From: Pyrocephalus nanus | Lineage: Eukaryota > Chordata > Aves > Passeriformes > Tyrannidae | Length of the DNA stretch: 64,000 bases | Reading direction: 5' to 3' | NCBI GenBank assembly: GCA_038380795.1 | Contig: CM076270.1 | Coordinates: forward strand, 24,878,001 to 24,942,000 | Part shown: positions 26,101 through 37,783 of the stretch, one piece after another | Position numbering within the stretch: the first letter of the stretch is position 1 | How the letters are laid out: each line of letters starts with the position of its first letter | The notes under the pieces: model-generated | Told to the model about the DNA's origin: nothing | Seen by the model: the letters and a program-made list of their open reading frames with translations, nothing else | Databases searched by the model: none | Translations under genes and position numbers: made by a program

Positions 26101-27171
26101 CTTCAAAATTTTAAAGCCACTTTTATAGTTTTGTGATACCTGGATCGTTTTCCTCCTACTGATTTAGAAAAACATCACAGAATTAAGTGTCCTGATCCAC
26201 AGCAGCAAAGCAGAAGTGGAAAACAGAAGGCTCTGCTGTCCTTTTCCAGTGTTAAGATTAATTGCATTTTCATAAAGATTTTTATGCTCCATTCACCCTA
26301 TGTCCCTTTGCCTTACCTCCTCTTCCTGAGAGTTTTAATAAATGACTCATCCTTACTAATTCAGCCCTGCCAGCTCTCTTTTGGTACATAATATTTCAAT
26401 ACTTAATGCAGTATAAGAGAGTCTCCACTAGCCAATTTGATTAGTCATAGCCTCATCTTTGCTTACAATGCTATTTTTCATTTTTTTAAAGTCATCTGGA
26501 ACGTATTCCCTGCTTTGGTTCATGCTGTGTTGCTTTGTGTGAAGAAATCCTAAACAAGGCATACTTTATTTGTGAAATGCTGGAATGGCCTACCATTAAC
26601 CAAATGCTGCAAGCACTGAGCTTTACACTTTATTTGAACTTTGCTAACAACTTTCAAGCCAGCTGCTCCATCTCCCTGAGCCACTGCTTTCAGTCAAGCA
26701 CATCTCAGGGAGTGCAGACCCACTCCAGCTCCAGCAGCACATGCAGGACCACAACCAAAAAAGCTTCACTGTCCCATAAGTCTCCAGATCTTCCCTGTCA
26801 TATCACCTACAAACTTAGGCTTCATGTGTTCCCTCAAATCTCCCCATTTATTTCAAAAAAAGCACTCCCCAGGGTTCCCCCTCTCCCTGAGTACTCCATA
26901 ACTGTTTCATATCACTTTCAGGTCTTTTATGATGAAGTTTTGTTATTCTAAGAGAAGTCTCAAGCTGTTGAAGGCTTACCTGAAATTTTTCTAAACAGGT
27001 CATTCTGAAAGTGTAAACGAAGGTGAAATCACAATACTGATCCCTGAAGAACAATGTTACTCCTTTTCATATCCTAAAAAACCCCAAAACTAACAATGTT
27101 GTGATATATAAAGAAAAAGCCACATACCAATAATCCAGTCAGTACCTCCATTCTGTGTTCCAAGGCTTCTG

Positions 27172-27199
27172 AAAAAAAAAAAAAAAAAGAAAAAAAAAA
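27172..27199 (+). repeat. A17-G-A10 tract
   Basis: Long A-rich tract with one G. No retroposed body is recognisable upstream. It is likely a mutation-prone length-variable site. Confidence 0.9.
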
Positions 27200-27630
27200 G
27201 CTGCAATGGAAGGATTTCACAGGTTTATCACATTTGTCAGATGGCCAAGTGTGACCTCCCAAAGACAATTTCACCTGTTTTAATTGCTTGTTAGTTAAGT
27301 CAAACTGCCTTCAGCTGCAAGAAGGTTTTTATTTTAATTAAGATAGGCATGGTTATTTAGAGCCAAAAAAAAATTATATTATTACCCTACCACCTTATTT
27401 ACAGAATGTGCTATCTCCTCAGTTATAATATACCAGAGAGATTTGATAATAATTAACCTAAAAAGGCTTTTCATAGAAAAAGGCTCAGTTGTGATCTGAT
27501 TAAAGTAGTCTAAAATCAAATTAAAACATCTTGTAAAGTATCGGTTGACTCTGCAAATTTTTTATGTTTCTCCCTACCCTCCACTGTTTTTGTACCCCAA
27601 CATACTATGTTAAAAATTAATTTTATCTTG

Positions 27631-27651
27631 CCCCCCCCCCAAAAAAAAAAA
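27631..27651 (+). repeat. C10-A11 compound homopolymer
   Basis: Ten C are followed directly by eleven A. This homopolymer junction is prone to slippage and sequencing error, so the exact lengths may not be reliable. Confidence 0.9.
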
Positions 27652-27884
27652 GAAGAGGAAATATCATTGAATAATACATTTACATACTAAAGCACTGAAA
27701 ACAGACTTTTGGAAAATGTCTGTGAACTGACTACAACTTTCATACATCCATTATTGAGTGTAAACTACAAATCTTTGGACACTCCATTCTAAGTTGACTT
27801 TCACTCTGTATCCCACTAAAATTAAGGGGGTTGTATCTGTGAGCCAGTCACGATGAAGCCCCAAAGAGGTAAAGAATAAGGAGT

Positions 27885-27955
27885 AAATCTTGACCTCACA
27901 GAGGTTAATGGCAAGGCTCTTCTCCACTTCAGATGGTTCAGGATTTCACCCTGGG
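27885..27955. repeat. possible degraded ancient amniote repeat
   Basis: CTTGACCTCACAGAGGTTAATGG and the downstream CAGGATTTCACCC are reminiscent of the 'TTGACTTCAATGG...AGGATTTCACCC' pattern of an ancient interspersed repeat. The core is interrupted by an insertion relative to that pattern, so the match is weak. Confidence 0.25.
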
Positions 27956-28428
27956 TCATATGGCAGAATTTTAGCCTCTGTTTGAGGAGAAAATGAATTA
28001 ACTGTCACATGCCAGGCAGATGAACATAAAGCAAATTAATCTGTAAGCAGAAAACACGCCACAGGGAGCATCCCCATCACACACTGCTCCATACATCACA
28101 GGCCCTTCTGTTCAACATGAAAGCTATGAAGGTGCCTCTTCCTCTCTCTGGTTCCAGCATCTAGAAACCTCCTCTGAACCAGCTTCAGGAGGTACCTCAG
28201 CTGCCAGCTCCTTTTCCATGAAGGAAGTCCAACTGCAAGATCTCCCTGATTCTTGATTAATTAGCAGGTTATTCTGCATTCTCACAATATGTATTACATA
28301 TAGAAGTGGGCTCTGGCACGGGTCCAACCCAAAGAGTAAGAAGCTGAGTGAGAAATTCTCACCAGCAATAAAAACAACTGGACTAATAGAGCTTTTCAAA
28401 AAAGAGAAACATTTCATTTTTACTTCAC

Positions 28429-28442
28429 TTTTTTTTTTTTTT
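28429..28442 (+). repeat. T14 homopolymer tract
   Basis: Uninterrupted run of 14 T. Another short tract, A10, lies at 28520-28529. Confidence 0.9.
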
Positions 28443-29090
28443 CAAAACAGATGGATATTTTGAATGTGAATAAATACTAGAATGGGTTGAAAAATGAGTG
28501 TTTCTTACTAAGAAACTTTAAAAAAAAAAGTTTTGCACTATTCAGACTTTGAAAAATTAAGTCCAAATTTTGTCAATCCACCTTGGATGATATTGAACTG
28601 AAAAGCAGTTTTAAAGAGCTAACTCACATTTCTCTGAATAGTCTGCCCCAGAATACTATGAATCATAAACTATATCCAATACTAATAGTGTTAAGAAAGA
28701 TGAAAATCACAGTAAACCTGTATTCCACTCTGGTAAGGCAATAAACTTCTAAGAGTAGGGTGAGTGCCACGGAATTAACTCTGATTTGTGGGCTCTCTAG
28801 AAGTGAAAACTAGAGTTGGAAAACTGGCCATAACATATCAGTGAAATCTATTAATCAGCAGCATGTGGCAAGGCTGGGGAGCAGGCAGTGCTCTGCAAGG
28901 CTTCATTTCGCTTGGTTTTCACAGGGCTTTTTACTCTTTCCTTCCCATGTGCATCAAAAATGTCTATACCGAGCCATATTTAAATAGATCAGATTCTGTT
29001 TCCTCTCTCTTGGCCTTAACATTCCTGCAAACTAGGAAAAATAAATGTGGAACCAGGGGCATTATTATGACAACTCCCACACTCTGTTAA

Positions 29091-31360
29091 ATTCTCTCAG
29101 GAAAATATGAAGAGAATGGTCGAAAACCTGCGAGGGCCATCAGCATTTACGGGACGGGGGAAGGACTTCACTGCTGATCCACCGGGTGTTTGGGCTCCCC
29201 AAACACTGCACAGGCAGGGAGAGGGGAAGGAAAAGGAGGTTCTGCTCAGCAGAAACCTGCCTTGCTCGTGCCATGGCCTGTGCTGTTCGGCAGGGGCTGC
29301 AAAGCTGCAAACAGGACCCAGCTCCATCCCTGCCTGAGACCTCCCCAGCTCTGCAGAGTCCTGCACCAAGCAGCTGCAAACACACTCCAGCTCCTTTGCA
29401 CCTCACAGGCATCGCTAAGGGGATCAAAAGTGGAGCAGGAAATCTGGCTGTGGGGCTCTTGTTCACGCTTAACATGCCCTTTTTCTTTCTGTCTTTTTTT
29501 TTTTTTTTTAACAATGAAAGGATTTTTAGGATTGGAGACACATCCAAATAGTGTCAAAAAAAGGAAAGGTTTTGATTACAGTTAGTTATCTGGCACTATC
29601 TATTTAGAAATGTCTGAACAAATAACTCCAGTGTCAGATGTTCCAGTTCTGGCAGAGAAAAGAAATACGATTAGATCTGGCTGCCCAGATGTCCCAATGC
29701 TGAGAATAATATTTTTAAGCACGAACTCATGTACTGCTTCTGTCATGTACTTCAATAGACTTATTTTGTTCTCATGGGCTATAAATTGTAGTAAAATTAA
29801 ACCAGATTAATGGTTATAAGTGGTCTTTCTTCTGTCATACATTATTTCAATAGAAAACAAGGGTCTTTATGAGTACAGACCCAAGTTCCTCTTCCCTTGC
29901 TAACCTGAAGTCCCTGTCATTGTACCCTTGCTGAACTATCCAGAAATAAGGACTATTGGTTGCTATTCGTTCCACTTATTTGGTGGTACATTTCCCACTG
30001 CTAATGGTGTTTTCTACTTATATTTGTATAAACATACTTTATACATAAATATACAAACCTATACATTTCTTCACATTGTCATTTTCATTTATTTTCACCT
30101 GCTTTCATTCATTGTCATTTCTGGGACCACTGAGATGGCAACAGCTCCTATCATGCAGTTTTGGCTCTTTTTCCCCTATTTTTGTGCTGGTTGATTATTT
30201 CAGGCAAAGCTCTGTGCACTGATTATGTTGGTGTTGCTGTGTTTCTGAAGTTCTCACCTTTATTTACAAATGAAAACGCTTGAACATCGGTGCCAAAGTA
30301 CATAATTTCCTTTTTCTCTGATTTAAAAAAAGACAGCTTTATTTGAAAAAGCACTTGAGGATATCTGTTTTTCTGAATGGTTATTTACGGGTTTTATTCA
30401 TTAAAAGCAGAGACAGGGAACTAGGGCCTCTCATTTTTAGCCAAAATCTTGTGATGTCTACACCTATTTAGAGTTTCAGCTTCATGAACCCATCAGAAGT
30501 GGACACCACAAATCTGGTTTTGACTGTAGGTGAGTGAAACTCTCCAGTAAAAAGTTCCAGCCAGATTGCTTTTCCCTGAAATGAATGCACAAAAGGCTGC
30601 TTTGGCTTTCCCTTTAAAATTGCTCACAGGGGTCTCATTATTTGCACAGAGATTTATATAATTGCATCCACTCACATGATTTCAAAAACTACGTGTATAA
30701 AAAAAGAAAAAAAAAAGAAAATAAATATTTTAATATTTTATCTTTTCTTAATGTCTGGCAAGAAAGTTCAATTACAGCCTCTCTACTTATAAAAAATCAT
30801 ACAAAGGCTTCAAGTCTCAGCATGTTCCGGCAGTAAAGTGCAAACAATCTTGTGGTTACAAAGGCTACTTTGCTGAACCTCATTCCTTCTTCCTTCTCTC
30901 CCACCAGCTGAATAAATGAGAGACATATTTAGCAGCTTCACTAGAAACTATTTTCTCATGCTCCCACTAACAAATCAGGGCAAGAAATGACAGTAAGTCA
31001 CGGGATAGGAGCAAAGGATGCAGAGAGAGGAGTAAATTAGAATTGATAAGGCAGGACGAGATAAATAGAGGGGAAAAACCAAGCTCAGACCCTAAATTCA
31101 GACAGCAGAGGAAAACTGAGCAGCGTATATGGAGCAAACAAGGCACTGGAGCATAAAAAAATTAATGCATTACAATCTCTTGAAGTCAGATTGTTTTCAT
31201 TCATAATCATATTAGAGGAGCAGAAAGTAGTGGCAATAATATATTTTCTTTTTTATTAGTTTTTTTTTTCTATTTTTCCAGATTTTTTCTCCAGTACACG
31301 GTAACACAGTACAGATAGAAAAAAGAAAGCCACAATACTCTAACCCAGGCATTGACTTGA
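29091..31360. other. GC-richer island then AT-rich block, no gene
   Basis: 29105-29450 is GC-richer, with overlapping open frames on both strands (up to 135 codons) running into a T16 tract at 29494-29509. No frame shows a domain or a convincing start. From 29550 the sequence returns to AT-rich, with low-complexity A/T stretches near 30690-30740 and 31240-31275. Confidence 0.5.
29494..29509 (+). repeat. T16 homopolymer tract
   Basis: Uninterrupted run of 16 T at the distal edge of the GC-richer island. Confidence 0.9.
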
Positions 31361-31370
31361 TTAGGAAAAA

Positions 31371-31652
31371 TCACTCGTAATGAAGAAAAGTTACTGGAAT
31401 CTCACAGTAGAGCACAGTATTTCTTATTATCTTTTGGTTCAGGTACACATCTAAGAAAGATAAAATCTTTGCAGACCCCCTGGCAGATGCACTCTGTGCC
31501 AGTGGCACCTTCAGCTCCAGGAGGGTGATTGTGGTCTCCTCGTCCAGCAAAGCTCTTACCAAGTCCTGTGGCGACTGCTTGGGGGACTGCAGTTTCTGGA
31601 AGTCATTGGTTAACTTCCCATCCAACAGCTTTACACAGTTGCAAGAATACAA
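31371..31652 (-). other. candidate exon or coding fragment, unrecognised
   Basis: The minus frame is open from 31652 to 31371. Between about 31640 and 31460 the codons look like real coding sequence: first positions are mostly G or A and third positions are mostly G or C, unlike the AT-rich surroundings. The peptide is charged and Leu/Gln-rich (segments LTNDFQKLQSPKQSPQDL and RALLDEETTITLLELKVP). A weak acceptor ends at 31629, and a consensus donor GTAAGA starts at 31559 after QDL. This would give a 69-base, phase-0 exon, but coding texture continues through the donor, so a longer exon or a pseudogene fragment is equally possible. No family was recognised. The adjoining 31660-31800 is also GC-rich. 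Confidence 0.3.
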
Positions 31653-31654
31653 GG

Positions 31655-31980
31655 TTAGTCAAAACTAACATCACCCCACGGCAGCCCCCAGCAACTGCTC
31701 TCCAGATGGATGGTGCTGGTTGCTGTGTGGCCCAGGGAGCCTCCCCAGCCCCTCCCCAGCAGCAGATTGCTCTCTGGTACCTGCTCTTTCTGGTGGCAAG
31801 GAACAAAATGACATCTGACGTGTTTTGAATTAGAATGACTACAGATTTCCCCCAAAACGGTGCATTTATATAGAGGTCTCATCCAAAAAGGATACAATTC
31901 AGGTTTGATTTCTGTGACCTTTACCACAGGCGACAAACTTCAGACAGAAGGTAGGCTGAGTTAGACTGTCCTAATTGCTC
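31655..31980. other. GC-rich patch beside exon-like frame
   Basis: 31670-31800 is C/G-rich with CAGCCCC and CCCCAGC words, and is open in overlapping minus frames. It may belong with the exon-like frame just downstream on the minus strand, or simply be a local GC-rich patch. No motif recognised. Confidence 0.35.
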
Positions 31981-32350
31981 CACATACCCACAATTAATCT
32001 ATAGCCTCACTACCCGGTTTTAATTTGCAGCAGAAGCTGCCTCACCACATCAAAGATAGTGAATCACCTCTCCACTAATCAAAATTTGAAGAGCTACTAC
32101 CAATAGTAATTAGAGAGCTAAGGCCAATCATCATGCAATTCAGCATTAACTAAACAATGTTATAACAGGTTTCATGTAGCTCGCTGAGTGCACCAGGAAT
32201 TTAGCCAGAATAGGCATCATAGATTTTATATGCTTTTCCAGAAATCTTTTGTTCCATGTGATTAAAGCCCTCAGTTCCTCAGTAACCACAAAATTCAACC
32301 CCTTTTCATTGTTATGAGGAACACTGAATGTTCATAGTTGGGATGTTTCC
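31981..32350. promoter_or_regulatory. candidate conserved non-coding element
   Basis: Non-repetitive, ORF-free sequence dense in homeodomain and SOX-like words (AATTAATC, TAGTAATTAG, AACAATG) with a CATCATGCAATTCAGCATTA stretch. It contains no homopolymers longer than four or five bases for about 350 bases, unusual for the neighbourhood. It is one of the better enhancer-like blocks in the window. No alignment was available. Confidence 0.35.
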
Positions 32351-32801
32351 CTCTTTTAATAACAGTTAAGAAAAAGGAACTTGGTCCAGCTTTGTGCACA
32401 TCAGCAATTACACAGGTACTTAAAGACAAAAGATGATATAACAGACAGTATGTATAGATGCTATAAATCAGTGTCAGTCCATCTATTACAGTCAGTTTGG
32501 AACTCAGGAATCTACTAGAAAGCAGATGTACAAGTACTGCTCTTCATTGAAGCTTTCCACTCTCTAGCATTTAAACAAGGTCCTATTTTAATTTTGGCCT
32601 GTCCGTAGCTGGAAAAAACAGTGGTAAACTGGGGTACAGAAGTTTTTCATATTCTTGTGAAATAGGCTTTGGTAAAAGGAAGACCAAATGCTCAGCTTCA
32701 ACAAATTGACCAAAGTTCACCGTGGACACAGCACCTTAAAATCTGGCTCTGGGCATGGATAAGGCTAAGATTAAAACACTATCAAGCACATAAAAAGAAG
32801 T

Positions 32802-32813
32802 AAAAAAAAAAAA
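32802..32813 (+). repeat. A12 homopolymer tract
   Basis: Uninterrupted run of 12 A. Confidence 0.9.
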
Positions 32814-34209
32814 GTTTGTGGTGAAAGAAAACAGCATACTGAAAATAAGAAAGAACTCAACATGATAAAATGAACACTTATTTGATCCCTGTTTGCAAAC
32901 AAAAATAAGCATATAATTTGGCAAAAAATAATACTGTAACTCTGTCTGCTCAGGACCAAGCCTGAAGCAACAGGAGAATGTGCAAGCCAAGAGCAAGACA
33001 ACAGGATGGTTTTATATAGGAATGCTCATTCCTTCAGGTATCCACGAGAAACTACTCCACAAATCACATACAGGCAACTGGGGTGAGAGATTCATCTGAG
33101 ACAAAAGCTGAAAGCAAACCCCCCAGGATTTCTGCTTGGAGCACCTTCCCGTGGGCTCAGCCCTGCAGGTGCTGCTGCGTGGCATCCTGGTCAGCTGAAC
33201 AATCAGGGAGCACCACAAATAACTCCATCAGTGAAGGCAAAACTGGTGCTCAAAGGAAGCTTTGCAACAACAGGATAGAGAGGGATAAGATGGAATGAAA
33301 CATGAGCTTCCAAGTCAACCTCCACATCATGGTTTGTCTCCTAAGGAAAGAAGAAAACAATAACAGTGCTCAGCTTCAAATCAAAATATTTTATTGGCAT
33401 GTCACAGAGTACAAACACTGTCAATGTGTAAAAAAACCAGAAACCTTGGGTAACTGTCAGCTATAGATACAACACATCGTGCATCTGCCCAAGATAACTC
33501 CTCACAGTGTGTTTGGGGTTTTATCCCCTGTGTCCATTTGTCATTATTGTCCATTTCTAAGCTGGTGGCAGGTTGTTACATAGCATGATGCTATCCCTGC
33601 CGTTTCTTTCCTTTCTCCTAGGGTATGCACAGTTTTTCCTCATCGTTTTTTAATGGAAAGTCTTTTATCATTTCTGGTAATGTAAGCAAATATCTTTCTA
33701 ACACTGTCTTGTACTGTTCATACTGGAACACTAAGTGCTTTTTATCTAGTTTTGTCTTTTCTATCTCTCTTTCTCCAGTACTCTTCTACAGAAAATTAAT
33801 CTGGAATTAATTAGGATCTACCTTTGTCTTGCTATTCTGATGTCATCAACGGTCATAAATAATCTTGATATTTCTTTAAATTGCCTCTGATCTGTACTCC
33901 TAGATTTCCTGCATGCTGCCCAAAAGGGTTAGATGTGATAGTGGAGACTGATTTTTAAGATTTGGTGGAAAGATTCTGTTGGATCATTTCTTAGAAGCTT
34001 ACTGTCATTTTTGCCCATTAGCTATGTGAAATACTGACCTGAGCTGGAAGTTCAAGTGCCATCAGCAGCACTAGGATGAGGATCCTAACCCAGCAGTTAT
34101 CTTCTTCTTGACAACAAGATTGTTCAACACTCAACTTCTCTACACAGCACTCAGCTCCTTCCCTGCATCCACCACAAAGGTGAACCAGTGGCACCCCTGG
34201 TATGGCACC

Positions 34210-34223
34210 CATACCATGGTATG
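34210..34223. other. 14-bp perfect palindrome
   Basis: CATACCATGGTATG is its own reverse complement. It sits in a segment with repeated GGTA/CCCAT words (34190-34240), so it may come from local duplication rather than selection. Confidence 0.7.
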
Positions 34224-36540
34224 AACAGTGGTACCCATGCCCAGAGCTAGATATTTCTGATGCTTAGCTGGTAAGGATACCAGAGTGACAACAGCAATGC
34301 AAATGGTACAATATGTTTACATTTCTGCTCACAGTCACTGAGCTGTGTCTCACAAGCTTCTGGAGGTGCCCTGGGAGACCAGAAACCAGTCCAAGGCTAC
34401 ACAAAAAATAAACATGGAGACACGAATTCTCATCTCTGCTAAATTATCTGCCCCCAGAGAGGGGTACAGAGAGATACATAAGCATGTTGCCCATGATTTT
34501 CAAAAGTGATTGCCTATATTCCTGAGTGTCAAAAGGATTCTTGTTTTCTGGGAACAGCTGAGAGCTTTTTTTTCTACAGTGTGCAGTTGCAGTGGTCAGG
34601 GACCTCTCATCCCCTTCTCCAGAGTTCCTCTAATAAAAAGAGACTCTGAATTTTGTGTCCTTTCAGGCCTGAGGTGGTGATGAAAGGATACACATGTTAA
34701 AAATTAAAAAATAATGGAAACCATTACAAAGCTACACTTAAATTTGCTAAACAAAGAATATTTTTGTCATTCAAATTAGAAGACAGAAAAACTAAAAAGA
34801 AGGCTTAAATATAAAGAAACTTTAGTTTTTAGATCAACATTTTTTACATAAGTAGGTTTTTTAAAATAAGTCATCATCCACTATAACTCTACAGAAGGGC
34901 TAACCCTCTTTCACAAGACCTCAAATATTTTTTTGTATTCTTTTTGTGTGTGTTTTATTTCTTGCATCAATGAGTCATAAGATGCAAGGAATTAATTTGA
35001 AGCTTGAAAGCTAAAAGGAAGAGAAGTCGATATGTGTAGTGCTGTGGACTCAGATTCTTGTATCTAACTACATAACATATTTTCTTTCCACAGGAGGTAG
35101 TTATGACAAATTAGAAGTCTGAAAATTTTCTGATGGTGTAAAGGCTCCAGCTGTCACTAGGGAGATAGTGATCAGATTTCATAGCTGCATGGTCCCATGG
35201 CACCACTAAGAGTTCCATATGGTCATCCAAATGTTTCAGCTAAACCACAAAAAAAAATTCCACCATGGCTTTTGCTTTTAGAAAAATAAAACTCTTCTTG
35301 TAGGAATTTTTCACAACATGCCACCAATAAATAAAACTTTCTTGATCTGTTTGTCTAAATAGAAAATTATTGTTAGAGTTATTTTGTTTCAAGTTCAAGT
35401 GGGTAGAAATAGCAGCAGTACAGGACACGGGCCTGACCTCCAACTTTTTAAGCTAGCACAACTTACATAACATGAAGTAGGCTGGTAAGTGGACATGCAA
35501 TGAATAATTAAGGTGTGTATATGTACATGGTGATAAACAGTAATTTCTTCAAACCACTTCTCTTTTAGTATAAAACCACCTCTGTTAAATTGTTAATGCT
35601 ATTACTGTGGACAGAGACTCTTTCATTCATGTCAAAGATGTCAGCATAAGCCTCACACAATAACAAATGACAAATGCATAATTTATTGATTCTTAAATGG
35701 CTATGTCCTTGGATGTATTTCTTATAACTAATTTGCTTGGAGACACATCTGGCTCCTGAAGATAGCATCTGTTTTAAAGAAGGTCAGTGCTATATTTTAA
35801 AGGCAGGAGAACATAATCTTTTATCTGCTCTGCTCTTTTAGCCTACAAATTCAGCTCTCATTCATTTCTGTCTACTGGGTTTTATGTCAAATAAAAATCT
35901 GTTGTTCAGTTTTGAAACAATGATAAACATGTACACAGGCACTGTGAGAATGCAAGGAGAGAATGTACAGGCTTCAAGCAACTGTGTACTGTGTGAACTG
36001 GTTTAAAAGAGACATTAAATCCTAGAGTGTTGATATTGCTTTGCATTAATACTTCTTTTCTACAAAGGTTACTCAATCTATTTATTTCACTAAATAGTGC
36101 TTGCTTGTCCAGAGTTTGTTTTATTTAGATGTACTTCTCCTGCATGTGAGTCTAAGACCTTCTTGCATAAAATCTGCAAACACTGAATGCTGCAATGTTT
36201 ATTCTGCTATTGGGCCACGAACCATGACTTATCCCCCAATTATTCTTGCACATACTAAGCTTGATCCTGCACACCTTTGTTTTTTTCTGTATGATATTTA
36301 TGCACATATATGCTGCACGTGACCTCAATCAATGTATCTTAGTCATTTCATTAAGTTTCCACTGAATTTTAACAGTATTTGTTTTTACCCGTCTCCTGTC
36401 TGGAACATTAAAATATAAACAAATGCTTAAAATCAGCTTGAAGTTTACATTTAAATAGGCAGACACAAGTACAAACGATTCAGAAATGGCCATTTTAACC
36501 CTGTGATGAACAGCTAGGCACCTTTTGCTTTTATATTTCA

Positions 36541-36780
36541 CCTTGCACCATACACAAAATGTTTAATTATTTGAGGATTAATGGAGGTAGTTTATAATTA
36601 AGCTGAAGTATGAACTGATGTCATCATCTCAGTATGATGATATACATTTTTATGCCAAAGCACCTGTTGTTTTGGAAGGAAGCAGCTGATATCATTATCT
36701 ACCCAGCCAGATAGCCTAGTTTCCTGCTGCTTAAAAAATTATCCTAAGGGTTACCTAAGTTGGGGTAATACAGCATTTAC
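36541..36780. promoter_or_regulatory. candidate conserved non-coding element
   Basis: Non-repetitive sequence with TTTAATTATTTGAGG, ATAATTAAGC and a CATCATCTCAGTATGATGAT segment that is partly inverted-repetitive, plus GATA-like TTATCT. It has the AT-balanced texture of developmental enhancers. Judged by eye. Confidence 0.3.
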
Positions 36781-36921
36781 TTTTTCATGCCCAGGATAGG
36801 AGAGAATGCATAAAATTACTTTATTCTCCAAGGTAGAGGGCGAATTGGGGGGGGTGGCGGGTGAGAGCCATGATGCTAAAACAGTTAATGTTTATTTGTG
36901 GGGAATACAAACCTTGCCAGG

Positions 36922-36933
36922 TTTTTTTTTTTT
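36922..36933 (+). repeat. T12 homopolymer tract
   Basis: Uninterrupted run of 12 T. A G8 run lies about 70 bases upstream. Confidence 0.9.
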
Positions 36934-37004
36934 CATGCATAAATATACATGCAAAAAGATATATAAGAGATATATAAGTAAATAGATAATTGGAAGAGAG
37001 TCCT

Positions 37005-37150
37005 TTAAATGGCACAAAGGATAAGATCCCCTGTTTTGCTGTGGATATTTTCCACCATATGATTGTCTGTGACCACTGCATAGCAAAGGTTAACACCAGC
37101 TGGGATTTCTCCTGTGTAGAGGTAGTCAGCTGCCACCTTGTCCTTTGTCC
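37005..37150 (-). other. weak exon-like open frame
   Basis: On the minus strand, a pyrimidine tract ending CATAACATCAG (acceptor-like, AG at 37152-37151) precedes a frame reading DKVAADYLYTGEIPAGVN and then VVTDNHMVENIHSKTGDL before a stop at 37005-37007. The frame contains no early ATG. The pattern loosely recalls a cadherin repeat (acidic A-x-D start, then TG-D/E-L), but the calcium-binding signatures are incomplete and the likeness may be accidental. No good donor was found. Confidence 0.15.
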
Positions 37151-37755
37151 CTGATGTTATGAGGAAAAGAGGCTGCCAGGCCACTTTGGGAAGGAGGAGG
37201 CTGTTGAGAGAGGTATTGTGTTATGGTGGGTACTTTACAGCCATGAGGTCACTGCAGCATCTCCTGCCAGTACTGTAAATTAAAGCCACATGTATGAAGA
37301 TTAGAGAGCACTGAATCCTGGATCCACAACCAGCCCTGGGAAACCCATGCCTCCCTCCGTCCAAGCAGCGTTCTGACAGAACATGGAAGCAAGCCCAGAG
37401 TGTTTTTAGCGTGCCTGCAGCTCTCAGGCTTTCCTCTGAACTGTGGCATTGTGCCAGAGCTGCTCGTTTGGGTTCTCATCAACCTGCACTGCTATAAGGA
37501 AAGCTGAGGTGCAATACCAGCAAACAGTCTCTTGGGAATTTCTGGCTCTCTCTTGATGAGAATTTTGCCTTTCTTAGTCACGTGGTGCCACATTCACCGA
37601 ATTTTCCTTTAGAAATAGTCTCTGGTGTGTATTCCAAGCAGGTGTAATATCATGTATTCGGTAGGACCAGTTATTTACATACACACAATATTTGGAGACA
37701 CATACTAAATAACAGAATTCTTTGGTTTGCTTCCTTCCATCCTTTTTCATGTTTG

Positions 37756-37783
37756 TTTTTTTTTTTTCTCTTTTTTTTTTTTT
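37756..37783 (+). repeat. T12-CTC-T13 tract
   Basis: Two T homopolymers joined by CTC in a pyrimidine-rich stretch. Confidence 0.9.

Larger units (their letters stand above)
24101..29090. other. AT-rich non-coding block
   Basis: No supportable gene. Contains a candidate conserved element (25890-26100), a possible ancient repeat copy (27885-27955), and several homopolymer tracts (25392, 27172, 27631, 28429, 28520). The plus frame at 26535-26951 (138 codons) is Ser/Thr/Leu-rich with no recognisable domain and poor codon bias, so it is not called. Confidence 0.55.
32351..36540. other. AT-rich non-coding block
   Basis: No supportable gene. Includes an A12 tract at 32802-32813, a GC-richer patch at 33120-33200, and a 14-base palindrome at 34210-34223. 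Short open frames on both strands have no recognisable content. Confidence 0.55.
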
